DNA of 64,000 nucleotides from Polyangiaceae bacterium (lineage in GTDB: Bacteria; Myxococcota_A; Polyangia; Polyangiales; Polyangiaceae), in contig JADJXL010000020.1 in NCBI GenBank assembly GCA_016715885.1, positions 620,001-684,000 of the forward strand. Direction: 5' to 3'. The translations under genes were made by a program, and so were the position numbers. Below are positions 54,664 to 62,927 of this stretch, piece by piece; positions within the stretch are counted from its first letter, which is position 1; the number at the start of each line of letters is the position of its first letter. The notes under the pieces are model-generated. The model had not been told where the DNA came from. It worked only from the letters and a program-made list of their open reading frames with translations, and searched no databases.

Positions 54664-54954
54664 ACCCGGTTCGGCAAGGCAAACCCTCCCACCTCCCGCC
54701 ACTCCCATCGAGTCGGATGTCGCCAACCTGAACACTTGATCGGCTGACGACAATCGTCCGAGCGCCAAACAAACCGCTTGACCTTGTTTCAATGGCGTTT
54801 CGCGCGAGTGTTTTACCACGACGAACCTGCCACGCTATGACACCGTGTCCTAGCGCCGCGGACAACCATCGCAAATCCTTCGTTTGATGCTAGATTCTTC
54901 ATCGGTTCGCTTGCTTGGACGCTCGCGATGGTCGCGGCGATGGGAGCAAGCTCG

Positions 54955-56195
54955 ATGGGGCGTCGCCTGGCCAACATTTTGCCGCCAGAAAGCGTGTCGA
55001 TGTTGTGCGCCACCTTGTGGAAGGTGCGAGCGTGCGTGCGACGTCGCGGCTCACGGACGTGTCGATCCCGACGGTGCTTTCGACGCTGCTCCGAATGGGC
55101 GCGGGATGCGACAGCTTGCACAATGCAATCGTGCGAGATCTCGACATTCGCGAGATCGAATGCGACGAGATCTGGTCATACGTGCAAAAGAAGCAGGCAC
55201 GCTTGACCGAGAAAGACCCCATCGAATTCGGCGATGCGTACACGTTCCTCGGGATGGCGCGCACGAAGAAGCTCATCATCTCGTACGTCGTGGGGAAGCG
55301 CGACGAAGTGTCGACGAAGCTGTTCACGAACGACTTGCGTGCTCGGCTCGTGACGATTCCCGAGATCTCGACGGACGGATGGCAGAGCTACCAGACTGCC
55401 GTTGGACAGAGCTTTGGCGGATCGGTCGACCATGCCATCATCCAGAAGAATTACAGCCGCAAGGGCCGTCCCGATGGCGTGAAGCACGACCACCGCTACG
55501 AACCGCCCCGTGACCCGTTCATCACGAAGCAGGTTGGCCACGGTGCACCGGATCTGAAACGCGCTTCGACGTCGCATATCGAACGCGCCAACCTCACGGT
55601 GCGCATGCACGTGCGTCGGTTTACGCGGCTCTGCAATGGCTTCTCCAAGAAGATCGAGCATCACCGCGCGGCGGTATCATTGCACGTCGCCTGGTACAAC
55701 TTCGTGCGCGTGCACGAGACCTTGCGCGTGACGCCCGCCATGGAGGCGGGGATCACGGATCACGTGTGGACGGTGCACGAGCTTGTCGAGCGTGCCCTTG
55801 CGGCAGAGCCTTGCGCGGCTCCTGAGCCGAAGCCGCTCGCCCCGCCCGCGCCACCTCCCGGCGAAGCAAAGCCCACGGCGCGCGAGCTTCCGAATGGGCG
55901 CGGATGGCTGCGCGTCGTGCAAGGGGGCAAGAGCCCACAGAACGACGCTCCCAAGGCGCCTACGCCGCCCGTAGCGCCCGCGGCGAAACCCGTCGTGGAA
56001 GCGCCCGTCATCGTGGAAGAACCTGCCAAGGTGACGCCCGCACCCGTCGCCAAGCCTGCTACGGCATCGACGGTAACAGCCGCGACCCCGGTCAAGCTCG
56101 TGCCAAGGCGATGGGAGCAGCTAGATCTCTTTGGTGGGAGCCGAGTGGAGACGCGGGCGTTTGGGGGCGATGACGAGGACGATTGTCCGTACTAG
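54955..56195 (+). pseudogene. IS1-family-like transposase, one early frameshift, long C-terminal tail with QLDLF
   Basis: Starts MGRRLANILPPE at 54955. One A is missing near 54988-54992 (GAAAGC where GAAAAGC would give PPEKRVDVVRHL), after which the frame is open to 56195. The core follows the IS1-like group: KRVDVVRHLVEGASVRATSRLTDVS (HTH), REIECDEIWSYVQKKQ (first Asp), GDAYTFLGMA, EISTDGWQSYQ (second Asp), STSHIERANLTVRMHVRRFTRL (Glu), VAWYNFVRVHETLRVTPAM. About 130 residues of Pro/Ala-rich tail follow, ending in WEQLDLFGG. QLDLF (56118-56132) is the consensus beta-sliding-clamp binding pentapeptide. Terminal inverted repeats were not identified with confidence. Confidence 0.8.
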
Positions 56196-56227
56196 GGCGA
56201 GACGAACCCGACCATCATCAAAATCCG

Positions 56228-56270
56228 CATCCGTATGGGCGTTAGATGCAGTCAAACACCCATACGGATG
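56228..56270. terminator. 12-bp perfect inverted repeat between convergent genes
   Basis: CATCCGTATGGG (56228-56239) and CCCATACGGATG (56259-56270) are perfect complements with a 19-nt loop. They lie between the stops of the transposase (56195) and the P63C gene (56294), which converge. A bidirectional terminator is the simplest reading, although no T-run follows. It might instead be an end of the insertion. Confidence 0.55.
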
Positions 56271-56293
56271 ACGGTCAGGTACACGCGAGTACA

Positions 56294-57604
56294 TCAGCCC
56301 GGAGTGCTGGGAAGGTGCCAAAGCCGCAGACTATCCCGCTCGACAAGCCCATCCCTCCTCATTCGTTCGAGGAGCTTCCTAGTGTTTTGTGAAACGTTCC
56401 TGGCTTCGCGCGAATCGCCGCGTCCGTTGTGCCCATAGACGGCGAGCGCCAAGGTCTCAACAGAGGCAGGGCCATTTGTGCGGAGCACATACAGAACTTT
56501 CTCGCTCGGCCTCGCCTCGACCGCGATCAGCGGCACACCGTTGACGTGCTCAAGCATCGGTGGCGCTGGTACGTCAACGGTGTCCACTTCTGCTGGCAAC
56601 ATTGGCGGGTTGACCGTCTCGACGATTAGCAACTGATCTCCAGTCATCGGGAACGCGACCTTGAACATGTCATCAAAATGCTGCTTACCAGACGCGACAG
56701 ACATCAGCGTGGTGACGGATGCGAGGTGTCGGTCGACGGTCGGCTCGCCAAGTGCCTCGCTCAGGAACTGGAAAAGCTTGTGCCTTCGGCGCTTATTGAT
56801 GACCGGGTTTAGGGCGCGCAACTTTTCGAGCACGCCAGGTGGCAATCGCTCGTACACGTACTTGTTGATGAACTTGCCAACGTACCTTGGCCCCTGCGTG
56901 ACGCCAGGCTGGTACTGCCATCCATGGATGCGGTATATTTGCTTGAAGAACGTGTCTGGGAACAGCCTGACCCATGGGCGCATGTCTTCCACGACATAGG
57001 CTTCAACGAGCCTCTGAAGCTCTTCGCTGGCACGGTCGGCCTGGTAACCTGTCGCCTCATCGATCAACGCGACGATCCCGACCCTGGCGAAGGCCCGCAT
57101 GACAGCCTCTGCGCCATCAGCCACGCGAAGCTGATTCGGCCGAAGCACACCAGCAGCCCGCGCTTCCAAGAGCGTGTCACAGATGAGCGCTAGGATGTCG
57201 GCCAAGTAGCCGTAGGCTAGTGATCCGCCACCCATCGGCATAAACTGAATCGTGTTGGTGAGCCGGTCGCGGAGTTCGGGAGAGATATGCGGCTGGAGGT
57301 TGTTTGCGGACAAGAACTCGGGGACTGGTGTTCCGTCGGCGAGCGTCGTGCGGCTCTTACCACCAGTCTTAAACGCGCGAAGAAGACCGTTGACAGAGAA
57401 AACTCGCTTATGGTTGTCGAGTACGGAGCACGGGATCCCATCGCCAATCTTCAGGACGCCGGTATGTGTTTCACGTGGCAGCCCCTTCACTTTCGCCCAC
57501 CGCTCGACGGCTGCTTGTGCAGCGATGCGCTTCCGCTCTTCGGGACTCATTGCCGCCGCGCGCGCCTTGCCGCCACGCGCTGCCCTGCTCTTTGTGTCGC
57601 TCAT
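56294..57604 (-). CDS. P63C-domain protein
   Basis: 436 aa from the ATG at 57604 (MSDTKSRAARGGKARAAAMSPEERKRIA), with AGAAAGG upstream. The basic N-terminus matches the opening seen in this family. The P63C domain spans about residues 190-330: ALIDEATGYQADRASEELQRLVEAYVVEDMRPWVRLFPDTFFKQIYRIHGW, YVGKFINKYVYERLPPGVLEKLRALNP (read in parts). The C-terminal about 70 residues form a winged-helix-like segment (VLYVLRTNGPASVETLALAVYG, TRKLLERMRRDGLVERD). P63C proteins are typical of phages and mobile elements; biochemical function unknown. It follows the sigma/HTH genes in the same direction. Confidence 0.85.
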   Translation of the reverse strand: MSDTKSRAARGGKARAAAMSPEERKRIAAQAAVERWAKVKGLPRETHTGVLKIGDGIPCSVLDNHKRVFSVNGLLRAFKTGGKSRTTLADGTPVPEFLSANNLQPHISPELRDRLTNTIQFMPMGGGSLAYGYLADILALICDTLLEARAAGVLRPNQLRVADGAEAVMRAFARVGIVALIDEATGYQADRASEELQRLVEAYVVEDMRPWVRLFPDTFFKQIYRIHGWQYQPGVTQGPRYVGKFINKYVYERLPPGVLEKLRALNPVINKRRRHKLFQFLSEALGEPTVDRHLASVTTLMSVASGKQHFDDMFKVAFPMTGDQLLIVETVNPPMLPAEVDTVDVPAPPMLEHVNGVPLIAVEARPSEKVLYVLRTNGPASVETLALAVYGHNGRGDSREARNVSQNTRKLLERMRRDGLVERDSLRLWHLPSTPG

Positions 57605-57756
57605 GTTTGTGCCTTTCTGCTCCAGATTTAAGCAAGCATGCGTATAGCATGGAGAGCAAGCACAAAGCAAGCATCGGTGGAACAATGGAGCAAGCATCTC
57701 ATGGAATGGCGCGAATCATTGGCGATTTGGCACTAGGCTGCGATCACCCCGACTCG

Positions 57757-58335
57757 TTACCGCCTTCCCTTGCGCTTCCACGGCGTAGCCGGTACGGGCT
57801 GCGGCGGTTCGCGCCAGTGCCCAGCATCGACGTCCTTTGCCCACTTCCGCGCTTGCTCGCGTCGTGACCAGAAGGTGCTTTTCGGCAACCCTTCGCGCCG
57901 CTCGGGATACGGACCATCGAGCACGACGAGCAAGATCCGAGCAACGTCGGGATGCATCGCGATCCGCTGCAACGAGTCGCGCGCTTCCAAGCATGCGTCG
58001 GGATTCGGTCCAACCATGTCGGGCATCTCGTTGCAGAGCAGTTCGCGCCACGTCGATTGCTTGCGGCTATGGTTGCGCCAAGCGTTCCAAGCGACTTGGA
58101 ACATGAAGCCTAGCAAGGCGTCTTCGGGACGGTTGTAGCGGTCCCCTAGAACGCGCTGTTCGACAATGGCTTGCCACGTGATGATTTCGACATCCTGGCA
58201 GAAGTCTTCAATGTCCCCATCGGGACAGCGCCAACGATGGAGCGCGGCTCGTATCGAAGGACGAAGGGCGCGAGTTTCCTCGGGAGTCGCGTCCACGATG
58301 CGATTCCCGGCAAGGTTTATGCGGTATCGCATCAC
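57757..58335 (-). CDS. ECF-like sigma factor, atypical C-terminus
   Basis: 192 aa. Residues about 25-85 resemble sigma region 2 (ALRPSIRAALHRWRCPDGDIEDFCQDVEIITWQAIVEQ, DALLGFMFQVAWNAWRNHSRK). Region 4 is degenerate (CLEARDSLQRIAMHPDVARILLVVLDGPYPERREGLPKSTFWSRREQARKWAKD), with a possible HTH at LPKSTFWSRREQARKW. It is smaller than standard housekeeping sigma factors and its gene overlaps the preceding HTH gene (ATGA). It may drive transcription of the mobile block, including the P63C gene 153 bp downstream. Confidence 0.65.
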   Translation of the reverse strand: MMRYRINLAGNRIVDATPEETRALRPSIRAALHRWRCPDGDIEDFCQDVEIITWQAIVEQRVLGDRYNRPEDALLGFMFQVAWNAWRNHSRKQSTWRELLCNEMPDMVGPNPDACLEARDSLQRIAMHPDVARILLVVLDGPYPERREGLPKSTFWSRREQARKWAKDVDAGHWREPPQPVPATPWKRKGRR

Positions 58336-58631
58336 TTGCCCCCGATCGCTTTGACGCCGCGGTCGGCAACGACGAATCGACCATCGAGCGCGACGTCAAG
58401 CGCAAGGCCCGTCGCTTTTGCCACGGCGCGAGCAAGCGCAAGGTTTCCAGGCTCGTCGTCGTGGTAGAACCCTTCAATCGACTTGCGACGGATACGGGTC
58501 ACGCGAGCAACGGCGATCCATGAGCCGTGAATGCGGTACAGAACGCGCAGCAATACGCGCACTTGCGACCGCTGCATTTCGGTCATGTCCTTGCCACGAT
58601 GGGGACGGGCGCGATAAGGGGATGTGTTCAT
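58332..58631 (-). CDS. Small HTH-type DNA-binding protein
   Basis: 99 aa from the ATG at 58631. The sequence VLYRIHGSWIAVARVTRIRRKSIEGFYHDDEPGNLALARAVAKATGLALDVALDG fits a lambda-repressor-like (XRE) helix-turn-helix, with the second half as the usual dimer-facing helices. It overlaps the genes on both sides by 4 bp (ATGA), so the three are cotranslated. A phage-type regulator or Cro-like role is likely by context. Confidence 0.7.
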   Translation of the reverse strand: MNTSPYRARPHRGKDMTEMQRSQVRVLLRVLYRIHGSWIAVARVTRIRRKSIEGFYHDDEPGNLALARAVAKATGLALDVALDGRFVVADRGVKAIGGK

Positions 58632-58960
58632 CGCGCCCCCTTTCGTGCGCCGCATGTCGGGCAGACATCGACGGATGCTAGCGGTCCAATGAGTTGATCG
58701 ACCGTCATTCCAACGGCGCGAGCAATGGCGACGGCAAACGCGTACGAGACCTTCGACGTGCTTCCGACATGATGAAGGGAATGCTTCGGGACACCGACGA
58801 CGACGGCAAGGCACTCGTACGAACCGAATGCGCGGGCAAGGTTGCGAACGGCTGCGCGGAGACGCGTTCGTTCGGCAGACGTAAGGCTCAAACGTGGGTT
58901 CTTGCGACGACGTGCACGTTTTTCTTGCCCCTCTTTCGGGGGTTCGACTAGACGCAGCAT
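58628..58960 (-). CDS. HTH protein with C-terminal zinc knuckle, first gene of the mini-operon
   Basis: 110 aa from the ATG at 58960 (MLRLVEPPKEGQEKRARRRKNPRLSL). The middle resembles an XRE HTH (LARAFGSYECLAVVVGVPKHSLHHVGSTSKVSYAFAVAIARAVGMTVDQLIG), similar in layout to the next gene, so the two may be distant paralogues. The end CPTCGARKG supplies a half zinc-ribbon. Paired AAACTTGATCA sites lie 130-160 bp upstream and are candidate operators for it. Confidence 0.7.
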   Translation of the reverse strand: MLRLVEPPKEGQEKRARRRKNPRLSLTSAERTRLRAAVRNLARAFGSYECLAVVVGVPKHSLHHVGSTSKVSYAFAVAIARAVGMTVDQLIGPLASVDVCPTCGARKGAR

Positions 58961-59089
58961 TGGGTTGCGACCTCGTTCGGGAGGTTGTGGCCAAGTCGCC
59001 CTTGGGGGTTTCCAGATCCCCAGGGGCGGCGCTCTTTCGAGCACGCGCATCTTGCGCGTCGTTTTTCGCCGTGTCTACCGACCGATCGC

Positions 59090-59120
59090 AAACTTGATCA
59101 GTCGGGGCCAAACTTGATCA
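59090..59120. promoter_or_regulatory. Two AAACTTGATCA sites 20 bp apart upstream of the HTH operon
   Basis: AAACTTGATCA occurs at 59090-59100 and again at 59110-59120, so the centres are 20 bp, about two helical turns, apart on the same face. They precede the start at 58960 of the first HTH gene. The same 11-mer occurs at 54653-54663 on the far side of the block. This is the arrangement expected of a repressor operator, by inference. Confidence 0.5.
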
Positions 59121-59145
59121 GCACCCTTCGACACGCTAGTCGCTC

Positions 59146-59470
59146 CCAAATCTCGGAGCGGTGCTTCTTCCGGACGCCGACACGTTCCCCAATCGTCCCA
59201 CCGCACGTTTTCGACGCCAGGTGCTCATTCCGAAATCTCGGAGCGTCGTTTCCTCCGGAGGTCGCGCGGGTCCGACAAAGTGGAGCGATGTTTCCTCCGA
59301 GCGCGCGACGGCTCCGGCTTTTTGCAATGCGACTTTTTTTGCGTGCGGGTGCGATTCCCAAATGTCGGAGCGGTGATTCTTCCGGGGGTGTGACGCGTTC
59401 CGACATGTGGGAACGATATTTTTCGGGCGGGTGTAGCGCTCCGACGAATTGGGGCCCCTGCCCTTCGGCG
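59146..59470. repeat. Degenerate about 41-bp tandem array, about eight units
   Basis: Units of the form TCCCAAATCTCGGAGCGGTG followed by a TTCTTCCGG-like tail begin near 59147, 59188, 59229, 59271, 59312, 59353, 59399 and 59440. Spacings are about 41-46 bp. Identity between units is partial, with TCGGAGCG and TTTCCTCCG the best kept parts. No continuous frame keeps the repeat. It separates the mobile-looking block from the broken AAA/nuclease gene. Confidence 0.75.
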
Positions 59471-59525
59471 CATCGAGCCACCCGTCCACATCAGGACCCT
59501 CGCCGCTTACCCCTCCATTCGCCGC

Positions 59526-61212
59526 TCACCCCGCCGGCTGTCCCAACACGTCGTCCACGCGCCGCACCCACGTCTGCTTGCCATCGAACGTCATGACGTA
59601 TTCGTACACCGGCGATGCACCCGCGGCAGCAAGCTCGGCCGCATAACGCAGCTTGCGCACCTGCATTGCACCTTCCTTCAGGATGTCGTCCACGGTTTTT
59701 CGTTTGCTGCCGAGCGTCTTGAATTCGATGACCACGCCCGGGCGCCCCGCCGTCTTGGGCCGCATGATCATGTCCGCTCGACCATAACCGGCTTCGCGAT
59801 TGGAGCGGATTTCGTATTGTTTCTCCAAATGCACCAAAAGCCCCAGAATGAATCCATGATAAAGCTTTTCCGGCTCGGCGCCCGCCGGATCGAAATACGA
59901 CATTGCCGTCAATAAAATGCGCTGCAAGTTCTCTTCGACGGTCGCTGCATCTCCCGTCACGAGCGCGTCGACGAGGACCTTGGTACTGTTCGACGTGGGA
60001 TCGGCTTTGGCTAGCCAGAGCTTGAACATCGAACGATAAACGGTGCGCACTTCGATGTTCGGAATGGCCAGCTTGCCCGTGTATTCGCCCATGTCCAGCG
60101 TCAAGTCGACGACTTTCAGATAGCCGGCGAAGAGCAAAAAATTCCAAAATGCATCAGGAATTCGCTCGATGTCTCGCAAAACGATGTTCGATTCGATCTG
60201 AACGTCGATGGTCCCACCATTGAGCAGCACCGCAGACTTTTCCGATAAACCCAGGCCCTGCTTCAGCGCCAGCCGCTCGATGAGGTCGTTCGACGCCGTG
60301 TTGACCCAATACGGCTCGAGCACTCCGTGCTTGATGTAATGCAGGATGGACCAGGGATTGTAGATGACGTGCCCGCCAAAGATGTAGCCATTGTACCACG
60401 ACCGAACTTCCTCGAGCCGCGACGGATCGACGATGGAGGCGATTTCTTCTTCCGTAAAGCCGAAAATACCTGCTATACGGCTCGCGAATGATGGAGATAA
60501 ACATCGATATGGTTGAGCCCCGAGAACATGTTTTCTCGTGAGACGCGCAAATGCCCGTGAGCACCGCCCTGAAGAGCGAACTGTTGTCTTTGAGGCACGC
60601 CGACAAAAGTTCCGAAAAATAGCACGATGTCATCGAAAGCCATTCCAGAATAACCCGATTGCACCGGCGTGTCGTATTCGTCGATCAGAATGACGACACG
60701 TTGACCGTAGTGCGCATGAAGCGCCGCGACAACCAATCGAACGAATACTGAAGCTCGTCGTCGGTGACCGTGCCGCTCAGTACGCGCTGAAATGGTCCAT
60801 GCCCGAAGGGTCGAGCTTGTTCTCGTCAAGAAGGTGGCGGTATGCTTGGAACGCCTTTTTCGATTTGTTGACGAATGCCGGTCATGGCCCCGCCAGCGTC
60901 TTGGCCTTTACGTCTTTGAACGTGACGAAAACGACCGGATATTTTTGAAAGTGCGCCATGGCGTCGGGGTTCTTCGTCACCTCGAGCCCATCGAACAAGT
61001 GCGATAAATCTTCGTGCGATTTGCACAGGAAGTACAAGAGCATCGAGAGGTTGAGCGTCTTGCCAAACCTCCGCGGACGCGGAAAAAGCAGCACCTTGCT
61101 AGAGTCGTCGAGGACTTCGGTGATGAAGCTGGTCTTGTCGACGTAGCTGAACCCCGCTTCGCGCAGCTCGCGAAAAATCCGAGTAACCGATGGCAGGACG
61201 AGCCTTCTTCAT
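59526..61212 (-). pseudogene. Broken second AAA-ATPase-like / PD-(D/E)XK gene
   Basis: Homologous along its length to the intact gene at 33153. The start MKKARPAIGYSDF is at 61212. The frame then shifts repeatedly: LLFPRPRRFGKTLNLSML and NPDAMAHFQKYPVVFVTFKDVKAKT in one frame, VVILIDEYDTPVQSGYSGMAFDDIVLFF in another, ACLKDNSSLFRAVLTGI in a third, and from about 60320 an undamaged C-terminal half (LEPYWVNTASNDLIERLALKQ to GYGRADMIMRP, GVVIEFKTLG). At least five frame changes are needed, more than expected from sporadic sequencing error, so this copy is probably a decaying pseudogene. Confidence 0.85.
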
Positions 61213-61346
61213 GGTTTTGCCCCAGGACGCGCCACGCACTGTTGCCCGATGCGCATCCGATGTCAAGCGAACGCGCATATGCATGAGGGCGAAAGGCAAA
61301 GGTGCCGCACATGTCGATGCACGCTCCAAGCCCATTTTCGAGCGGG

Positions 61347-62655
61347 TCATTCCGACTCTGCGTGTGGCTTTCGTGGATAGACCCGCACGATGCGAACATG
61401 GCGCCGGGTGCCGTCGACGATTTCGATGACCGTTCCATCGGGCGCTGCAAGACGTTCTCCCATTTCGGGGATGCGTCGAGCGAGGCACAAGCAGAGTCCA
61501 GCCATCGTCGAATAACTTTCTCCGATGGGCAAATCAATTCGAGCGCTCGATTGACGTCGCGCACGGGGACACTTCCTTGCACGAGAAAGGTGCCGTCGGG
61601 CTCTATGCGAATCGCCTCGGGTGCTGGAGGCTCGTGCTCGCTGAATACGTCGCCCAAAAGCTCCTCGACCAAGTCTTCGAGGGTGACGATGCCGCTCGTG
61701 GTCCCATTCTCATCGACGACGATGGCGATTTGGGTTTTCCGCTTTTTCATTTCGTCGAGGAGCGTCAATGCGGGCGTGGGTTCGGCGACGACGTACGCAG
61801 GCCGGACGACATCGGCGACGGTAAACGAGGCGCCATCACCAGACCGAGCGAAGACATCCTTGGCATTGACGTATCCGAGCAAGTGGTCGAGGGTGCCTTC
61901 GTATACGGGCATTCGCGTGTGGGCATGGCGAGCGACGACGTTGCGGACGTCGTCGAGGGACGCGTCGCGCGGGAGGGCGATGACGCGGGTGCGGGGGACC
62001 ATGATTTGGACGGCGGATAGTTCGGGGAAGTCGAGTGCACGGGCGGCCATTTCGCCGGCTGCTGGATCGAGCGAGCCGGTCTTGGCTGCTTCGCCGACGA
62101 GCTGTCGGAGCTCTTCGGGCGAGAGGCGGGCTTCGGTGAAGGTGGTGCGATCGCCGAAGAGGCGGAGGAAAACGTTGGAGCTTGCGGTGAGAAACCAGAC
62201 GAAGGGGCGAGCAATCCACGCGAGCCAAAGAAGAGGCTTGCCGATGATGAGCGCGTAGCCTTCGGCGTAGCGCAATGCGAGGGACTTGGGGACGAGCTCG
62301 CCGATGACGAGGGACAAGTAGGACACGAAGACGACGACGACAGCGATGGAGGAGAGGGTATCGGCGTGGTCTGCGAGCCAGGAGCTCGTGCGAAGAAAGG
62401 CTCGATGTCCTTGGCAAAGGTGGCTCCACCGAAGGCTCCGGCGAGGGCACCGATGACGGTGATGCCAATTTGGACGGTGGCGAGGAAGCGTTCGGGGTCG
62501 TCTCGGAGGGCCTTGACGGAGCGAGCACCGGGGCGTTTTTCGGCGACGAGCTGATCGAGGCGTGACGAGCGTAGGGCCACGACGGCGATCTCGGCGCCGG
62601 CGAAGATGCCGTTGATGAGCACCAGGACGAGGATGACGAGGATTTCGGTGAGGAT
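61347..62655 (-). pseudogene. CNNM/CorC (HlyC-type) transporter, two frameshifts
   Basis: The product is a DUF21 membrane domain, two CBS domains and a CorC_HlyC domain. Part 1 (from about 62655) is TEILVILVLVLINGIFAGAEIAVVALRSSRLDQLVAEKR to IGALAGAFGGATFAKDIEPF. The frame changes near 62395, then continues VVVFVSYLSLVIGELVPKSLALRYAEGY, the CBS region (IMVPRTRVIALPRDASLDDVRN, LLGYVNAKDVFAR, IAIVVDENGTTSGIVTLEDLVEELLG) and GTFLVQGSVPVRDVNRALEL. It changes again near 61535 into the last about 60 residues (GESYSTMAGLCLCLARRIPEMGE). No normal start codon precedes TEIL although AGGAGGG is in place. Family role: magnesium or cobalt efflux and homeostasis. Confidence 0.8.
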
Positions 62656-62707
62656 GGTGCCCTCCTGCGTGGTCGAACGCGACGACCATGGAATACAACG
62701 GCGCCCG

Positions 62708-62852
62708 AAGGTGCCAACCACTTTTGAAGGTGCCAACCACTTTTGAGCGCGTTGGCCGGGTCACGCTCCAAAGGCCCGGCCCTACCCAAAGGTGCCAACC
62801 ACTTTTGAGCGCGTTGGCGGGTCACCCGTCCCCAAAGGTGCCAACCACTTTT
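62708..62852 (-). repeat. REP-like hairpin repeat cluster, four copies
   Basis: AAGGTGCCAACCACTTTTGA at 62708, 62728, 62788 and 62834, with GCGCGTTGGCCGGGTCACGC-type spacers in the last part, plus a truncated AAAGGTGCCG at 62881. Relative to the transporter gene the repeats are upstream and read AAGTGGTTGGCACCTT towards it. They fill the interval between the sensor kinase stop (62928) and the transporter start. Confidence 0.9.
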
Positions 62853-62927
62853 GAGCGCGTTGCCCGGGTCACACCTCCCCAAAGGTGCCGTGCCCGGCCG
62901 CCAAACGAATGACAAACGACTGCCCTT

